From: Chitinimonas koreensis
GTDB lineage: Bacteria > Pseudomonadota > Gammaproteobacteria > Burkholderiales > Chitinimonadaceae
Reading direction: 5' to 3'
Assembly (NCBI RefSeq): GCF_014353015.1
Contig: NZ_CP060704.1
Location: 2,009,001 to 2,073,000 of the forward strand
Length of the DNA stretch: 64,000 nt
The notes under the pieces: generated by a model
Databases searched by the model: none
What the model was told of the DNA's origin: nothing
The model's input: the letters and a program-made list of their open reading frames with translations, nothing else
Translations under genes and position numbers: made by a program
Shown: one piece after another, positions 8,323 through 17,491 of the stretch
How the letters are laid out: each line of letters starts with the position of its first letter
Position numbering within the stretch: position 1 is the stretch's first letter

Positions 8323-10146
8323 TCAGGCGTTCAGCCATTCCTTGCGCGCCGTCACCCTGGCCGCATCGCCCTCGTTGCGCTTCAACCCCACCGTATTGGC
8401 CGGCGCCGCTTCCAGCCGCAGCTTGAAGCGCATCAGCTCGTCGCGGCGGAAGGCCAGCACTTCAAGCTTGTCGCCGGGCCGGGCCAGCGCCAGCGCGGCG
8501 TCGAGGTTGGCCGGGCTGGCCTTGAGATCGTCGATCGCCACCAGCACGTCGCCGGCGGCGAGGCCGGCCGCCATCGCCGGGCCGTCGCTGAGCACGTGGG
8601 CGAGCTTGACCAGGCCGCCGTCGGCCGCCGCGGTACGGGCGCCGATCCAGGTGGCCGGCGCCTTGGGCTGCTCCAGCCAGCCGCCCTTGTCGCCGGCGCC
8701 GACCTGGGCGCGCGCCTGCCAGTCGATGCCGACCTGGGCCAGCACGCTCTCCAGCGGCAGCGGCTCGGTCGAGCGTAGCAGCGTGTCGAACAGCGGCTCG
8801 AGCGTGAGGCCGGTCACTTCCTCGGCCACCGCCTCCCAGGCTTCCTCGGCCACGCCGACCGGCTTGCCGGCGTAGAAATCGCGGCCGTAGCGCTGCCACA
8901 GCGCCTGCATCACGTCGTCGAGCGACTGGCGGCCGGCGGTCTCGCGGCGGATGTGCAGGTCGAGGCACAGCCCGGCCAGCGCGCCCTTGGTGTAGTAGCT
9001 CACCATGCTGTTGGGCGCGTTCTCGTCGGGGCGGTAGTACTTGATCCAGGTGTCGAAGCTCGATTCGGCCAGCGTCTGCACCGCGCTGCCGGGATTGCGC
9101 AGCACGCCGGTGATGGTGTGCGACAAGAGTTCGAGATAGCTGTCGGCGTCGATCAGGCCGGCGCGCACCAGCGTCAGGTCGTCGTAGTAGCTGGTCAGGC
9201 CCTCGAACGCCCACAGCAGGCGCGAATAGGCTTCGCCGTCGGCCGGGTAGGGCGCGTAGGCGGCCGGCTTGATGCGCTTGACGTTCCAGGTATGGAAATA
9301 CTCGTGGCTGACCAGGCCGAGGAACTGGCGGTAGGGGCTCTTCAGGCCGCGCTCGCCCGGCTGCGGCAGGCTGTCGCGGCTGGCCATCAGCGCGGTCGAG
9401 GCGCGGTGCTCGAGGCCGCCGTAGCCGTCGCCGCTGACGAAGGTCATGAACACGTAGCGCTCGAATGGCGCCGGCTCGCCGAAGAAGCGGATCTGGTATT
9501 CGCAGATCGCCTTGACGTCGCGTGCCAGCCGCTTGGAATCGAGCTTGGGCAGCCGGCCGGCCAGCACGAAGTCGTGCGGCACGCCGCAGGCCTTGAACTG
9601 GATCAGGGTGAAGTCGCCGAGCTCGACCGGGTGGTCGATCAGTTCGTCGTAATTGGCGGCCCGGTAGCTGCCGAATGCATAGGGCTTGGCCTTGAGCGGC
9701 GTCAGGCTGGTGGCGACGCGCCACTCCCGGTAGTCCTTGCCGGCCGGCGGTGCGATGTCGACCGTCACCGGCGCGTCGAGCTGGCCCTCGACGCCGAGGA
9801 ACACGCTGGTGCCGTTGAAGAAGCCGCGCGTCTGGTCGAGGTAGGCGGTGCGCACCGACAGGTCGTAGCCGTAGACGCTATAGCGCACCGTCAGCGCGCC
9901 CTCGGCCGGCGCCGCGCGCCAGCTGCGCTTGTCGAGCTTGTCGATGGCGAGCGGGCCGCGGGCGTCCTCGGCCTCGATGCGGACGATGTGGCGGGCGAAT
10001 TCGCGCACCAGGTAGGAACCGGGAATCCACACCGGCAGGCTGAGCAGCTGGCCGGCCGGGTCGGGTTGCTCGACGGTCAGGCTGACTTCGAACAGGTGGG
10101 CTTCGGGCGAGGCGGGATTGATGCGGTAGTGGATGGCTGGCTTCAT
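8323..10146 (-). CDS. M61 family glycyl aminopeptidase-like metallopeptidase with PDZ domain
   Basis: Protein of 607 residues starting MKPAIHYRINPASPEAHLFE. An N-terminal beta domain (about 1-180) is followed by the peptidase domain with the zinc-binding motif SHEYFHTWNVKRIKP and the downstream glutamate in WAFEGLTSYYDDL. A C-terminal PDZ domain (about 490-590) contains LSDGPAMAAGLAAGDVLVAI. This order is typical of the bacterial M61 family. No signal peptide is evident, so it is probably cytoplasmic. The gene stands alone, with a bidirectional terminator at its 3' end and a divergent PepSY gene upstream. A longer start at 10284 was rejected because the extra N-terminus is not family-like. 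Confidence 0.9.
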   Translation of the reverse strand: MKPAIHYRINPASPEAHLFEVSLTVEQPDPAGQLLSLPVWIPGSYLVREFARHIVRIEAEDARGPLAIDKLDKRSWRAAPAEGALTVRYSVYGYDLSVRTAYLDQTRGFFNGTSVFLGVEGQLDAPVTVDIAPPAGKDYREWRVATSLTPLKAKPYAFGSYRAANYDELIDHPVELGDFTLIQFKACGVPHDFVLAGRLPKLDSKRLARDVKAICEYQIRFFGEPAPFERYVFMTFVSGDGYGGLEHRASTALMASRDSLPQPGERGLKSPYRQFLGLVSHEYFHTWNVKRIKPAAYAPYPADGEAYSRLLWAFEGLTSYYDDLTLVRAGLIDADSYLELLSHTITGVLRNPGSAVQTLAESSFDTWIKYYRPDENAPNSMVSYYTKGALAGLCLDLHIRRETAGRQSLDDVMQALWQRYGRDFYAGKPVGVAEEAWEAVAEEVTGLTLEPLFDTLLRSTEPLPLESVLAQVGIDWQARAQVGAGDKGGWLEQPKAPATWIGARTAAADGGLVKLAHVLSDGPAMAAGLAAGDVLVAIDDLKASPANLDAALALARPGDKLEVLAFRRDELMRFKLRLEAAPANTVGLKRNEGDAARVTARKEWLNA

Positions 10147-10456
10147 GGTGGGCCGCTCTTGCCGGCGGGCGTGGCGTCGGTCACGCCGGCCCGGCGGTGG
10201 GGGTTCGGTAGAAAGACGCGGAGTGTACGCCGCCGCGCCGCAAAGCTGAATTTTGGCGGCCCGCAGCGGCCCCGGGCGTGGCATCCGCGCTGCGGCAAGC
10301 GGTCGCAGGGGGCCGCGGCGCGCCGCCGGCTAGAATCCGCCGGTTACCTTCCGGCCCGGAAACGGAGCCCCGCGCGGCCTAGGATGCAGCCGACACCCAC
10401 GGTCGGACCGCCGCCGCGTGGGTTCCGTTCAACCCAGACCCGATCGACCCCGAGCC
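10147..10456. promoter_or_regulatory. divergent intergenic region between M61 and PepSY genes
   Basis: A 310-bp gap that should hold both divergent promoters. On the plus strand, TAGAAT at 10331-10336 followed by CCGCC resembles other -10 elements in this window. I see no recognisable -35 element, operator or small gene. Confidence 0.4.
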
Positions 10457-11926
10457 ATGACCACCACCACCGTCGCCCCGCCGATCCAGCGTCCCTTCAG
10501 GCTGCTGCCCGCGCTCTACCGCTGGCACCGCCGCATCGGCCTGTGCGCCGCCGTGGCGGTGCTGGTGTGGGCCTGCTCGGGCCTGAGCCACCCGATCATG
10601 ACGCGGCTGTTCCCCAGCGCCGTCGCCATGCAGCCGCCGGCCAGCGACGCGGCGCCCGGCGGCCTGCCGCTGGCCGAGGCGATGGCGCGCGCCGGCATCG
10701 CCGAGCTGACCGGCGCGCGGCTGATCGGCTGGCAGGACCGGCCCTACTGGCAGGTGCGGCGGCCGGGCGAGCACGAATGGCGTTACGTCGACGCCGCCGA
10801 TGGCCGCCTGGTGGCGGACGGCGACGCGCGCTATGCCGAGATGCTGGCGCGCCACTACAGCGGCGAGCAGGCCGCCGCGGTGCGCCGGGCGACGCTGGTC
10901 ACCGCTTTCGATGGCGATTACGCCGCGATCAACCGGCTGCTGCCGGTCTGGCGCATCGAATTCGAGCGACCGGACGGCCTGCGCGTCTATGTCGAGACCG
11001 CGCCGGCGCGGCTGGCGGCGCTGATGGACGACCGCAAGGCGGTGTTCCAGGCGCTGTTCGGCCTGCTGCACCGCTGGGAATGGCTCGACGGCGCGCCGCT
11101 GCTGCGCCGGCTGCTGATGAGCGTGCTGCTGCTGTCGGCTGCCGGCGCCGCCGGGCTCGGCCTGGTGCTGGCCTGGCGCCGCCCGCGCGGCGGCCGCGGC
11201 ACGCCCCTGCGCACCTGGCACCGGCGGCTCGGCCTGCTGGTGCTGGGCAGCACCTTCGCCTTCACGCTGAGCGGCGTGTTCCACGTCTGGGCCGCGCCCG
11301 ACTTCGATCCACCGCTGCGGCGCGAGGCACGCTTCGACACGGCCACGGCCACCGTGCCGCCGCAGCGGCTGGCGCTCGGGGCGACGCTGGTGGCGATCGA
11401 CGGCCGCGCCGCCTGGTGGCTGCCGCCGGCGCCGATCGTGGCAGGCGACGAACATGCCGCGCATGCCGGCCACGCCATGCCGGCCGGCGCGACGGCGGCC
11501 GCGCGCGTCCTCGATGCCGCCTCCGGTGCCGTGCTGGCCGACGGCGAACGGCGGCTGGCGGCGGTGATCGCGGCCGAGCTGGCCGGCCTGCCGCTGCAGA
11601 AGCTGCGCGAGGCGACGCCGGTCACCCGTTTCGACGGCGAATACGGCTTCGTCAGCAAGCGGCTGCCGGTGCTGCGGCTGAGCTACGACCTGCCGGGCCG
11701 GCCGAACGCCTACGTCGAGCCGGCCAGCGGCGTGCTGGCGGCCCGGCCGCAGCCGCTGGCGCGGATCGAGAGCGCCGCGTTCTCCTGGCTGCACAAGGCG
11801 CAGTGGCTCGACGGCCTGGGCAAGGGACCGCGCGATACGCTGCTCGGCCTGTTCGCGCTGCTGAACGGCGGCCTGGCCGTGATCGGCCTGCTGCTCTGGC
11901 TGCGGCGCGCCCGCCGCCCGGCCTGA
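10457..11926 (+). CDS. PepSY-associated TM helix protein
   Basis: Membrane protein of 489 residues of the PepSY_TM type, often linked to iron or copper uptake and to flavin- or heme-dependent reductases. The first membrane helix lies in YRWHRRIGLCAAVAVLVWAC (about residues 24-43). Further helices occur near LLMSVLLLSAAGAAGLGLVL, LLVLGSTFAFTLSGVFHVWA and LLGLFALLNGGLAVIGLLLW at the C-terminus. Periplasmic segments with PepSY-like repeats lie between them; the two segments around TRFDGEYGF and TAFDGDYAA resemble each other. Membrane-proximal histidines (WHRR, WHRRLG) are typical of the family. A copper chaperone gene follows 54 bp downstream on the same strand, suggesting a metal-related role. 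Substrate unknown. Confidence 0.8.
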   Translation: MTTTTVAPPIQRPFRLLPALYRWHRRIGLCAAVAVLVWACSGLSHPIMTRLFPSAVAMQPPASDAAPGGLPLAEAMARAGIAELTGARLIGWQDRPYWQVRRPGEHEWRYVDAADGRLVADGDARYAEMLARHYSGEQAAAVRRATLVTAFDGDYAAINRLLPVWRIEFERPDGLRVYVETAPARLAALMDDRKAVFQALFGLLHRWEWLDGAPLLRRLLMSVLLLSAAGAAGLGLVLAWRRPRGGRGTPLRTWHRRLGLLVLGSTFAFTLSGVFHVWAAPDFDPPLRREARFDTATATVPPQRLALGATLVAIDGRAAWWLPPAPIVAGDEHAAHAGHAMPAGATAAARVLDAASGAVLADGERRLAAVIAAELAGLPLQKLREATPVTRFDGEYGFVSKRLPVLRLSYDLPGRPNAYVEPASGVLAARPQPLARIESAAFSWLHKAQWLDGLGKGPRDTLLGLFALLNGGLAVIGLLLWLRRARRPA

Positions 11927-11937
11927 GCCGCCGGCCC

Positions 11938-11943
11938 TACAAT
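11938..11943 (+). promoter_or_regulatory. possible -10 element for the copper chaperone gene
   Basis: TACAAT followed by CCGATCC lies 37 bases before the start codon, close to the TACAAT element before guaB. No good -35 element is visible. Confidence 0.35.
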
Positions 11944-11980
11944 CCGATCCTTTCCACCCATCACCACGAGGAATCCCGAC

Positions 11981-12448
11981 TTGCGCGCTTCGCTCACCTT
12001 CCTGGCCGCATTGGCTCTCTCGGCCGGCGCTGCCGCCCATGAATTCAAGCTCGGCACGCTCGAGATCCACCACCCCTGGGCGCGCGCCACGCCGCCGGGC
12101 CAGGGCAACGGCGCGGTCTACCTGAAGATCAACAACGCCGGCGGCCAGCCCGACGCGTTGGTGGCGGCGAGCGTCGGCGCGCTGGCCAGGGCCGAGCTGC
12201 ACGCCCACCTGAACGAGAACGGCGTGATGAAGATGCGGCCGGTCGAGCGCGTCGCGGTGCCGGCCAAGGGCTCGGCGCTGCTCAAGCCCGGCGGCGACCA
12301 CGTGATGCTGATCGGCCTCAAGCGCCCTCTGAAGGAGGGCGACAAGCTGCCGCTAACGCTGCGCTTCGAGAAGGCCGGCGAGGTGAAGGTGGAGATCAAG
12401 GTCGAGCCGCTGACGGTGGATGCCGAGTCGTTGCACGCCGGGCATTGA
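11981..12448 (+). CDS. periplasmic copper chaperone PCu(A)C
   Basis: Protein of 155 residues starting with a TTG codon, chosen because GAGG lies at a fitting distance upstream and because the signal peptide (MRASLTFLAALALSAGAAA) begins there. The mature part carries the family pattern: IHHPWARATPPGQGNGAVYL, then the Cu(I) ligand set with a His in AELHAHLNENGVMKM, methionines in that stretch, and GGDHVMLIGL. Members deliver copper to the CuA site of cytochrome c oxidase or buffer periplasmic copper. It follows the PepSY gene, and the two may be co-transcribed. Confidence 0.88.
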   Translation: MRASLTFLAALALSAGAAAHEFKLGTLEIHHPWARATPPGQGNGAVYLKINNAGGQPDALVAASVGALARAELHAHLNENGVMKMRPVERVAVPAKGSALLKPGGDHVMLIGLKRPLKEGDKLPLTLRFEKAGEVKVEIKVEPLTVDAESLHAGH

Positions 12449-12696
12449 GTCCGCGGGGTTGATGCTCGAAGGACGCGCTGTACTTCTGTAGGTCGGAATT
12501 CATTCCGACGCTGCTGCCTTTCAAATGAGGTCGCTGTCGGAGTGCCCGGTAAAGCGGGGCAGGCCCTGAATTCCGGCCTGCAAAACCCGGGCCGGTCCCC
12601 TGCCTCGGGGCCTGTTTGTTGCGCGCCGCGCCGCCATGCGCTAACAAGACCCATTGAAGCGGCCACGCAGCAGCCGGCGAACGGGGGAGAGCAGGG

Positions 12697-14580
12697 ATGG
12701 CGGACTACAACTTCGGCATGAACGAGCCGCCGCACCGGCGTTGGCCGGTGGCCTGGTACAACCCGCTGGTGTTGCTGCGCTCGGCGCGCGAGCTGATGGC
12801 CAGCGCCGACCAGATCCGCAACTTCGACCGGCGCGAGCTGTACCAGGGCGAGTTCGAGGTGGTCGACCTGTCCGGCACCGCGGGCCGCGACGATTTCTGG
12901 TGGGATTTCGTCTCCGACATGGGCGACAGCGGCAACGCCACCTACGCCGTGGCGCGCGCCGTGCTGGCGCCGGCGGTGGTGGCGCCGCAGGCCGAGGCCT
13001 GCGGCGAATCGGACTGGCAGGGCACCTTCCCGCGCGGCGACCTGCTGGTGCTCGGCGGCGACCTGGCCTACCCGGGCGCCTGCACCGAGGAATACCAGTA
13101 CCGCTTCGTCGAGATGTGGGAGGGCGCACGACCCGACGATGCGCCGTGCGACCGCACCGTGCTGGCGATCCCGCAGAACCATGACTGGTTCGACAACATC
13201 TCCACCTTCCACCGCTATTTCGTCAAGGATCACCAGCCCGGCTTCGGCGATCCCTTCCTCGCCGCCGAGACGCCGCAGCAGCGCAGCTATTTCGCCGCCC
13301 GGCTGCCGCGCGGCTGGTGGCTGTTCGGCTTCGATTTCGCGCTGGTCGGCGACCTGGACCGCGGCCAGTTCGAGGCCTTCTGCGGCGTGGTGAAGAGCCG
13401 CATGCGGCCCGGCGACGACGTGATCCTGCTGTACCCCGAGCCGTACTGGACCCGTCCGCTCGGCGACGAGGCGCGGCCCGGCTATCCCAAGCGCTACCAG
13501 CGGCTGGAGGCGCTGCTGCTGGAACGCGAGGTGCGCATCCGCATCCGGCTGGCCGGCGACCTGCACCACTACGTGCGCGAGCAGGCCGAGTCCGGCGGCG
13601 CCGGTCTCGAATACGACGACGCGCTGGTCACCTGCGGCTGCGGCGGCGCCTTCCTGCATCCGACCCACGCCAACCTCGCCGCCCAGCCCAAGCGGATGGA
13701 CCGCCGCATCGACGCCGAGGCGATGACCGACGACCTCAAGGGCCGGGTGCGGCTCGGCACCGTCGAGGGCGCCTGGCAGACCTGGGGCCACCGCGCCTAC
13801 GGCGTGGCCGGCTGCTATCCGGACCAGGCCACCAGCCGCCGGCTGGTGTGGGGCAACCTGCTCGCCATGTTCAAGCCGGCCGGCGAGCTGGACGAGCTGT
13901 GCGGCCGCAGCCTGCTGCAGGGCAACCTGATGTTCTCGCTGCTGCTGGGCCTGCTGTACTGGGCGGCGGTCTACTGCAACAGCTTCGTGTTCAGCGCCTC
14001 CTTCCTGCCCGACGGCTTCGTGCCGTCGAGCCGGATCGGCGAACTGCCGCTGTCGACCTTCCTCGGGCTGTGGGTGCGCGGGCTGTTCTTCAGCCCGCTG
14101 GCGATGGGCGTGCATGTCCTGCTGGTCGTGCTGTGCGGCGCCATCGCGCGCGAGGACGGCTGGCGCACCATGCTCTCGGGCATGCTGCTGGGCGTCCTGC
14201 ACGTGCTGGCCGCCGCCACGCTGTACTGGTGGATCTGCGGCCTGGTCGGCGACCCCTTCGTGCGCGGCCTGGTGCTGACCGCCTTCGGCACGCTGGTCGG
14301 CGGGCTGCTGTTCGGCACCTACTTCGCCTGCATGTCCTGGCTAGGCTGCCTCGGCAACAACGCCTTCTCGCCGGTCGCCTACCAGGGCTACAAGGGTTTC
14401 CTGCGCTTCCGCATCGACCGCGACGGCAATCTGCACGGCTATATGCTCGGCACCGATTCGGTGCCGCGGCGCTGGCGCCTCAACCCCGATCCGCGCGCGC
14501 GGCGGCCGGTGTGGGTCGAGCGCGACGCGGACGATCTGCCGGACTGGCAGCTGCGCGACGCCTTCACGCTGCGGCGCTGA
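12697..14580 (+). CDS. metallophosphoesterase with C-terminal membrane domain
   Basis: Protein of 627 residues starting after a good GGGGAGA ribosome binding site. The N-terminal part (about 55-390) has calcineurin-like phosphoesterase motifs: SDMGDSGN, VLGGDLAYPGACTEEY, IPQNHDWFDNIS and the histidine-bearing AGDLHHYV. The C-terminal part (about 405-560) has several hydrophobic helices, including LMFSLLLGLLYWAAVYCNSF and PLAMGVHVLLVVLCGAIA, followed by a short charged tail. The catalytic domain is therefore probably held at the membrane on the cytoplasmic side, since no signal peptide is seen. The substrate is unknown. The gene stands alone upstream of a thioredoxin-like gene. Confidence 0.8.
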   Translation: MADYNFGMNEPPHRRWPVAWYNPLVLLRSARELMASADQIRNFDRRELYQGEFEVVDLSGTAGRDDFWWDFVSDMGDSGNATYAVARAVLAPAVVAPQAEACGESDWQGTFPRGDLLVLGGDLAYPGACTEEYQYRFVEMWEGARPDDAPCDRTVLAIPQNHDWFDNISTFHRYFVKDHQPGFGDPFLAAETPQQRSYFAARLPRGWWLFGFDFALVGDLDRGQFEAFCGVVKSRMRPGDDVILLYPEPYWTRPLGDEARPGYPKRYQRLEALLLEREVRIRIRLAGDLHHYVREQAESGGAGLEYDDALVTCGCGGAFLHPTHANLAAQPKRMDRRIDAEAMTDDLKGRVRLGTVEGAWQTWGHRAYGVAGCYPDQATSRRLVWGNLLAMFKPAGELDELCGRSLLQGNLMFSLLLGLLYWAAVYCNSFVFSASFLPDGFVPSSRIGELPLSTFLGLWVRGLFFSPLAMGVHVLLVVLCGAIAREDGWRTMLSGMLLGVLHVLAAATLYWWICGLVGDPFVRGLVLTAFGTLVGGLLFGTYFACMSWLGCLGNNAFSPVAYQGYKGFLRFRIDRDGNLHGYMLGTDSVPRRWRLNPDPRARRPVWVERDADDLPDWQLRDAFTLRR

Positions 14581-14683
14581 AGGCCGCCGGCGCGCCGGCG
14601 ACGGCCGGCGCGGTTGCCGTGCGCGCCGCGCTGCGGTGCAATGGCGGCTTCGGCCGTCCGCGGCCTCTCTCGAAGATTCCGCC

Positions 14684-15148
14684 ATGAAACGACCTTTCGC
14701 CCTGATGTTGTTGCTGGCCAGCCTCGCCGCGCCGGCCGCCGAACAGCCCTACGACGAGTCCGCCAACGCGCGCGACGACGTGCGCCAGGCCCTGGTCACC
14801 GCGCGCAAGGGCGGCAAGCCGGTGCTGCTGGTGTTCGGCGCCAACTGGTGCAAGGACTGCCGCGCGCTCGACAAGGCGCTCAAGGGCGAGAAGAACGCGG
14901 CGCTGATCGCGCGCGAATTCAACGTTGTGAAGATCGACGTCGGCCGTTTCGACAAGAATCTCGATCTCGACACCGTCTACGGCAACCCGATCAAGCAGGG
15001 CATCCCGGCCGTGGTGGTGCTGGCGCCCGACCAGCGCGTGCTCTACGCCACCCGCGCCGGCGAGCTGGCCAATGCGCGCGAGATGAACGAGGAGGGCGTG
15101 TACGGCTTCTTCAAGCAGATCGTCGAGCAGGCGGGCAAGGGCGGTTGA
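14684..15148 (+). CDS. thioredoxin-like protein, exported
   Basis: Protein of 154 residues with a signal peptide (MKRPFALMLLLASLAAPAAE). The thioredoxin fold carries the active motif in LVFGANWCKDCRALDKAL, a WCxxC with Lys-Asp between the cysteines. The cis-proline region is in NPIKQGIPAVVVL. It is probably a periplasmic thiol-disulfide protein of the DUF255/thioredoxin_7 kind. It lies about 100 bp after the phosphoesterase gene on the same strand. The partner protein is unknown. A REP-like pair follows the stop. Confidence 0.85.
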   Translation: MKRPFALMLLLASLAAPAAEQPYDESANARDDVRQALVTARKGGKPVLLVFGANWCKDCRALDKALKGEKNAALIAREFNVVKIDVGRFDKNLDLDTVYGNPIKQGIPAVVVLAPDQRVLYATRAGELANAREMNEEGVYGFFKQIVEQAGKGG

Positions 15149-15195
15149 GCGCCGCCGGCCGTTTCCTCCGGCACGAAACGTCGATCGAATCCCCC

Positions 15196-15264
15196 GTAGG
15201 AGCGGCTTCAGCCGCGAATGCCCGATGGCGCGCGGCCGGCATTCGCGGCTGAAGCCGTTGCTAC
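15196..15264. repeat. REP-like inverted pair, GCGGCTTCAGCCGCGAA family (copy 2)
   Basis: GTAGGAGCGGCTTCAGCCGC and its inverse GCGGCTGAAGCCGTTGCTAC flank a 16-bp centre. It lies between the converging thioredoxin-like and TPR glycosyltransferase genes and may end transcription. Confidence 0.8.
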
Positions 15265-15298
15265 GATGCGGCCTGCCGGCGGTGCCAGCCCGGCTGCC

Positions 15299-17467
15299 TC
15301 AGCCGTCCACCTCGAATGCAATCGGCGCCAGCCCGGCCAGCGCGCGTTCCCACATCTGCGCATAGGCATCCTCGAGCGCCCGCGTGGTCGCCGCGGTATC
15401 GAACAGCGGCGCCTGCCGCCGCGCCGCCGCCAGCCGCCCGCGCACGGCGGCCAGCCGGTCCGGTTCGGTCGCCAGCCGCGTCGCCAGCGCCTGGTAGTCG
15501 GCCAGGGTGTCGACGGCCAGCTCGGCCAGGCCGACCGCGTGCAGACAGCTGGCCGCCACCCGGCTGGCGAAGCCCCGGCCGCGGCAGCTGACCAGCGGCA
15601 CCCCGGCCCAGAGCGCGTCGCTGGCGGTGGTGTGGCTGTTGTAGGGCAGGGTGTCGAGCGCCAGGTCGGCCAGCGCCAGCCGGGCCAGGTGTTCGGCATG
15701 CGGCAGGCCGGGCGCGAACACGAGGCGCTCGCCGTCCACGCCGCGGCGGCCGGCCTCGTGGCGCAGCCGCGCGCGGTTGCCCGGCTGCTGGTCGAGCAGC
15801 CACAGCACGCTGCCCGGCACCGCGCGCAACAGCTGCATCCACAGGTCGAACATCCCCGGCAGCAGCTTGTAGTGCTGGTTGAAGCAGCAGAACACGAAGC
15901 CCTGCCCGGGCAGGCCGGCCTGCGCGCGGCCCGGCCGGGCGGCGACGTCGCTCGGGGCGTTGATCTGGTAGCAGTGCGGCAGCCGCACCAGCCGCTCGGC
16001 ATAGTGGAGGTCGGCGCCGACGGGGGCCACCTGCGTGTCGGCGATCAGGTAGTCGACCCAATCGGCGCCGAGCGTGCCCGGGTAGGCCAGGTAATGGACC
16101 TGCACCGGCGCCGGCCGCCAGGCCAGCGTCTCGGCGCGGGTACCGCGGGTCCAGCCCTTGAGGTCGATCAGGATATCGATGCCGTCGGCGCGGATCTGCC
16201 GCGCGATCTCGGCCGGCGCCAGCGCATCGACCTGGCGGAAGCGGTCGAAGCCGGCCAGCAGCTGCGCGCGCAGCGCCGAGCCGTCGTCGCGGCCATAGTC
16301 GTAGCCCCACACTTCGAAGCGTGCGCGGTCGTGGCCGGCGAACAGGCCGGCGGTGAGCCAGCTGGTGGCGTGCGAGAAAAAATCGCCGCCGAGGTAGCCG
16401 AGCCGGATGCGCTCGCGCCGTTGCGGCGGGCGCGGCGGCAGCGGCTCGACGCGGTATTGCGCCGCCCAGCGCCGGGCGATCTGCAGCTGCGCCGCCGGCG
16501 AGTCGTCCAGGCCGAGATGGAAGAACGGCGAGATGCGGCTGTCGGGCCGGCGCTGCAGCGCCGATTCGAGCTGGGCGAGCGCGTCCGGCAGGCCGCGCCA
16601 TTCGCACCGATGCAGCCGCGCGGTGAGCTGGCCGGCCCGGGCCTCGGCGAAATCGGGCCGCAGGGCGATGGCTTGGCCGAAGCCGTGCTCGGCCTCCTCG
16701 AAGCGCGCGTGTTCCTGCAGGATCGCGGCCAGGTTCTTCCAGCCCGCCGCATACCGCGGATCGCAGGCCAGCGCGCGCCGGTAGTGGGCCTCGGCCGCGG
16801 CCAGGTCGCCGGCCTGCTGGCGCAGCGCGCCGTAGTTGTTGTGGGCCAGCGCGAGGCCGTCGTCCAGCGCCAGCGCGCGGCGGTAGGCCGCCTCGGCGCC
16901 GGCGGCGTCGCCGCTTTCCTGCCGCGCTACGCCGAGGTCGTTCCACAGCCGCGCATCGTCGGGCGCCAGCCCGGCGGCGCGCGCATAGGCGAGGCCGGCC
17001 TCGGCCGGGCGGCCCAGCGCGCGCAGCAGGCCGCCGAGCTCGCCGTGCAGTTCGGCGTCGCCGGGCGCGGCGAGCGCGGCCGCGTGGAGGTCGGCCAGCG
17101 CGCCCTCGCGCTCGCCCGCATGGCGCCGCAGCGCGGCCCTGCAACGCAAGGCTTCGGCCTGGTCGGGCCGCAGCCGCAGCGCCGCCTCGATCGCGCGGCC
17201 GGCTTCGTCGAGCCGGCCGGCCGCCAGCGCGATACGCGCATGCAGCGCCAGCGCGTCGGCGTCGGCGGGCTGGCGTTCGAGCACCATGGCCGTGAAGTTG
17301 GCGGCGGCGGCCAGATCGCCGGCGGCGAGCCGCTGGCGGGCGATGGCGAGCAGTTCGGCGGGGAGAGCGGCGTGGTCATGGCCGGCATTCCAGGAAAGTC
17401 CCGCCCGGCGCGGTGGCCGCGGCCGGCGGGCAGGGCGGCCGTCTCCGCCGCCCTGCCTAGGTTTCAA
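15299..17467 (-). CDS. TPR repeat protein with SPINDLY-type O-GlcNAc transferase domain (GT41)
   Basis: Protein of up to 722 residues. The N-terminal part (about 30-290) is a run of tetratricopeptide repeats, for example NDLGVARQESGDAAGAEAAY and NNYGALRQQAGDLAAAEAHY. The C-terminal part (about 345-715) is the GT41 domain, with LGYLGGDFFSHATSWLTAGL, ILIDLKGWTRGTRAETLAWR, LAYPGTLGADWVDYLIADTQ and LDTLPYNSHTTASDALWAGV. Bacterial members glycosylate proteins with sugar-nucleotide donors, often flagellins or adhesins. Target and donor are unknown. The start at 17467 is uncertain because no clear ribosome binding site was identified and the first 25 residues are Arg/Gly/Pro-rich. It follows the SPFH gene by 24 bp on the same strand, so the two are probably one operon. 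Confidence 0.87.
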   Translation of the reverse strand: MKPRQGGGDGRPARRPRPPRRAGLSWNAGHDHAALPAELLAIARQRLAAGDLAAAANFTAMVLERQPADADALALHARIALAAGRLDEAGRAIEAALRLRPDQAEALRCRAALRRHAGEREGALADLHAAALAAPGDAELHGELGGLLRALGRPAEAGLAYARAAGLAPDDARLWNDLGVARQESGDAAGAEAAYRRALALDDGLALAHNNYGALRQQAGDLAAAEAHYRRALACDPRYAAGWKNLAAILQEHARFEEAEHGFGQAIALRPDFAEARAGQLTARLHRCEWRGLPDALAQLESALQRRPDSRISPFFHLGLDDSPAAQLQIARRWAAQYRVEPLPPRPPQRRERIRLGYLGGDFFSHATSWLTAGLFAGHDRARFEVWGYDYGRDDGSALRAQLLAGFDRFRQVDALAPAEIARQIRADGIDILIDLKGWTRGTRAETLAWRPAPVQVHYLAYPGTLGADWVDYLIADTQVAPVGADLHYAERLVRLPHCYQINAPSDVAARPGRAQAGLPGQGFVFCCFNQHYKLLPGMFDLWMQLLRAVPGSVLWLLDQQPGNRARLRHEAGRRGVDGERLVFAPGLPHAEHLARLALADLALDTLPYNSHTTASDALWAGVPLVSCRGRGFASRVAASCLHAVGLAELAVDTLADYQALATRLATEPDRLAAVRGRLAAARRQAPLFDTAATTRALEDAYAQMWERALAGLAPIAFEVDG

Positions 17468-17491
17468 CTCGGTGGATGCACCGCGGGCGGA

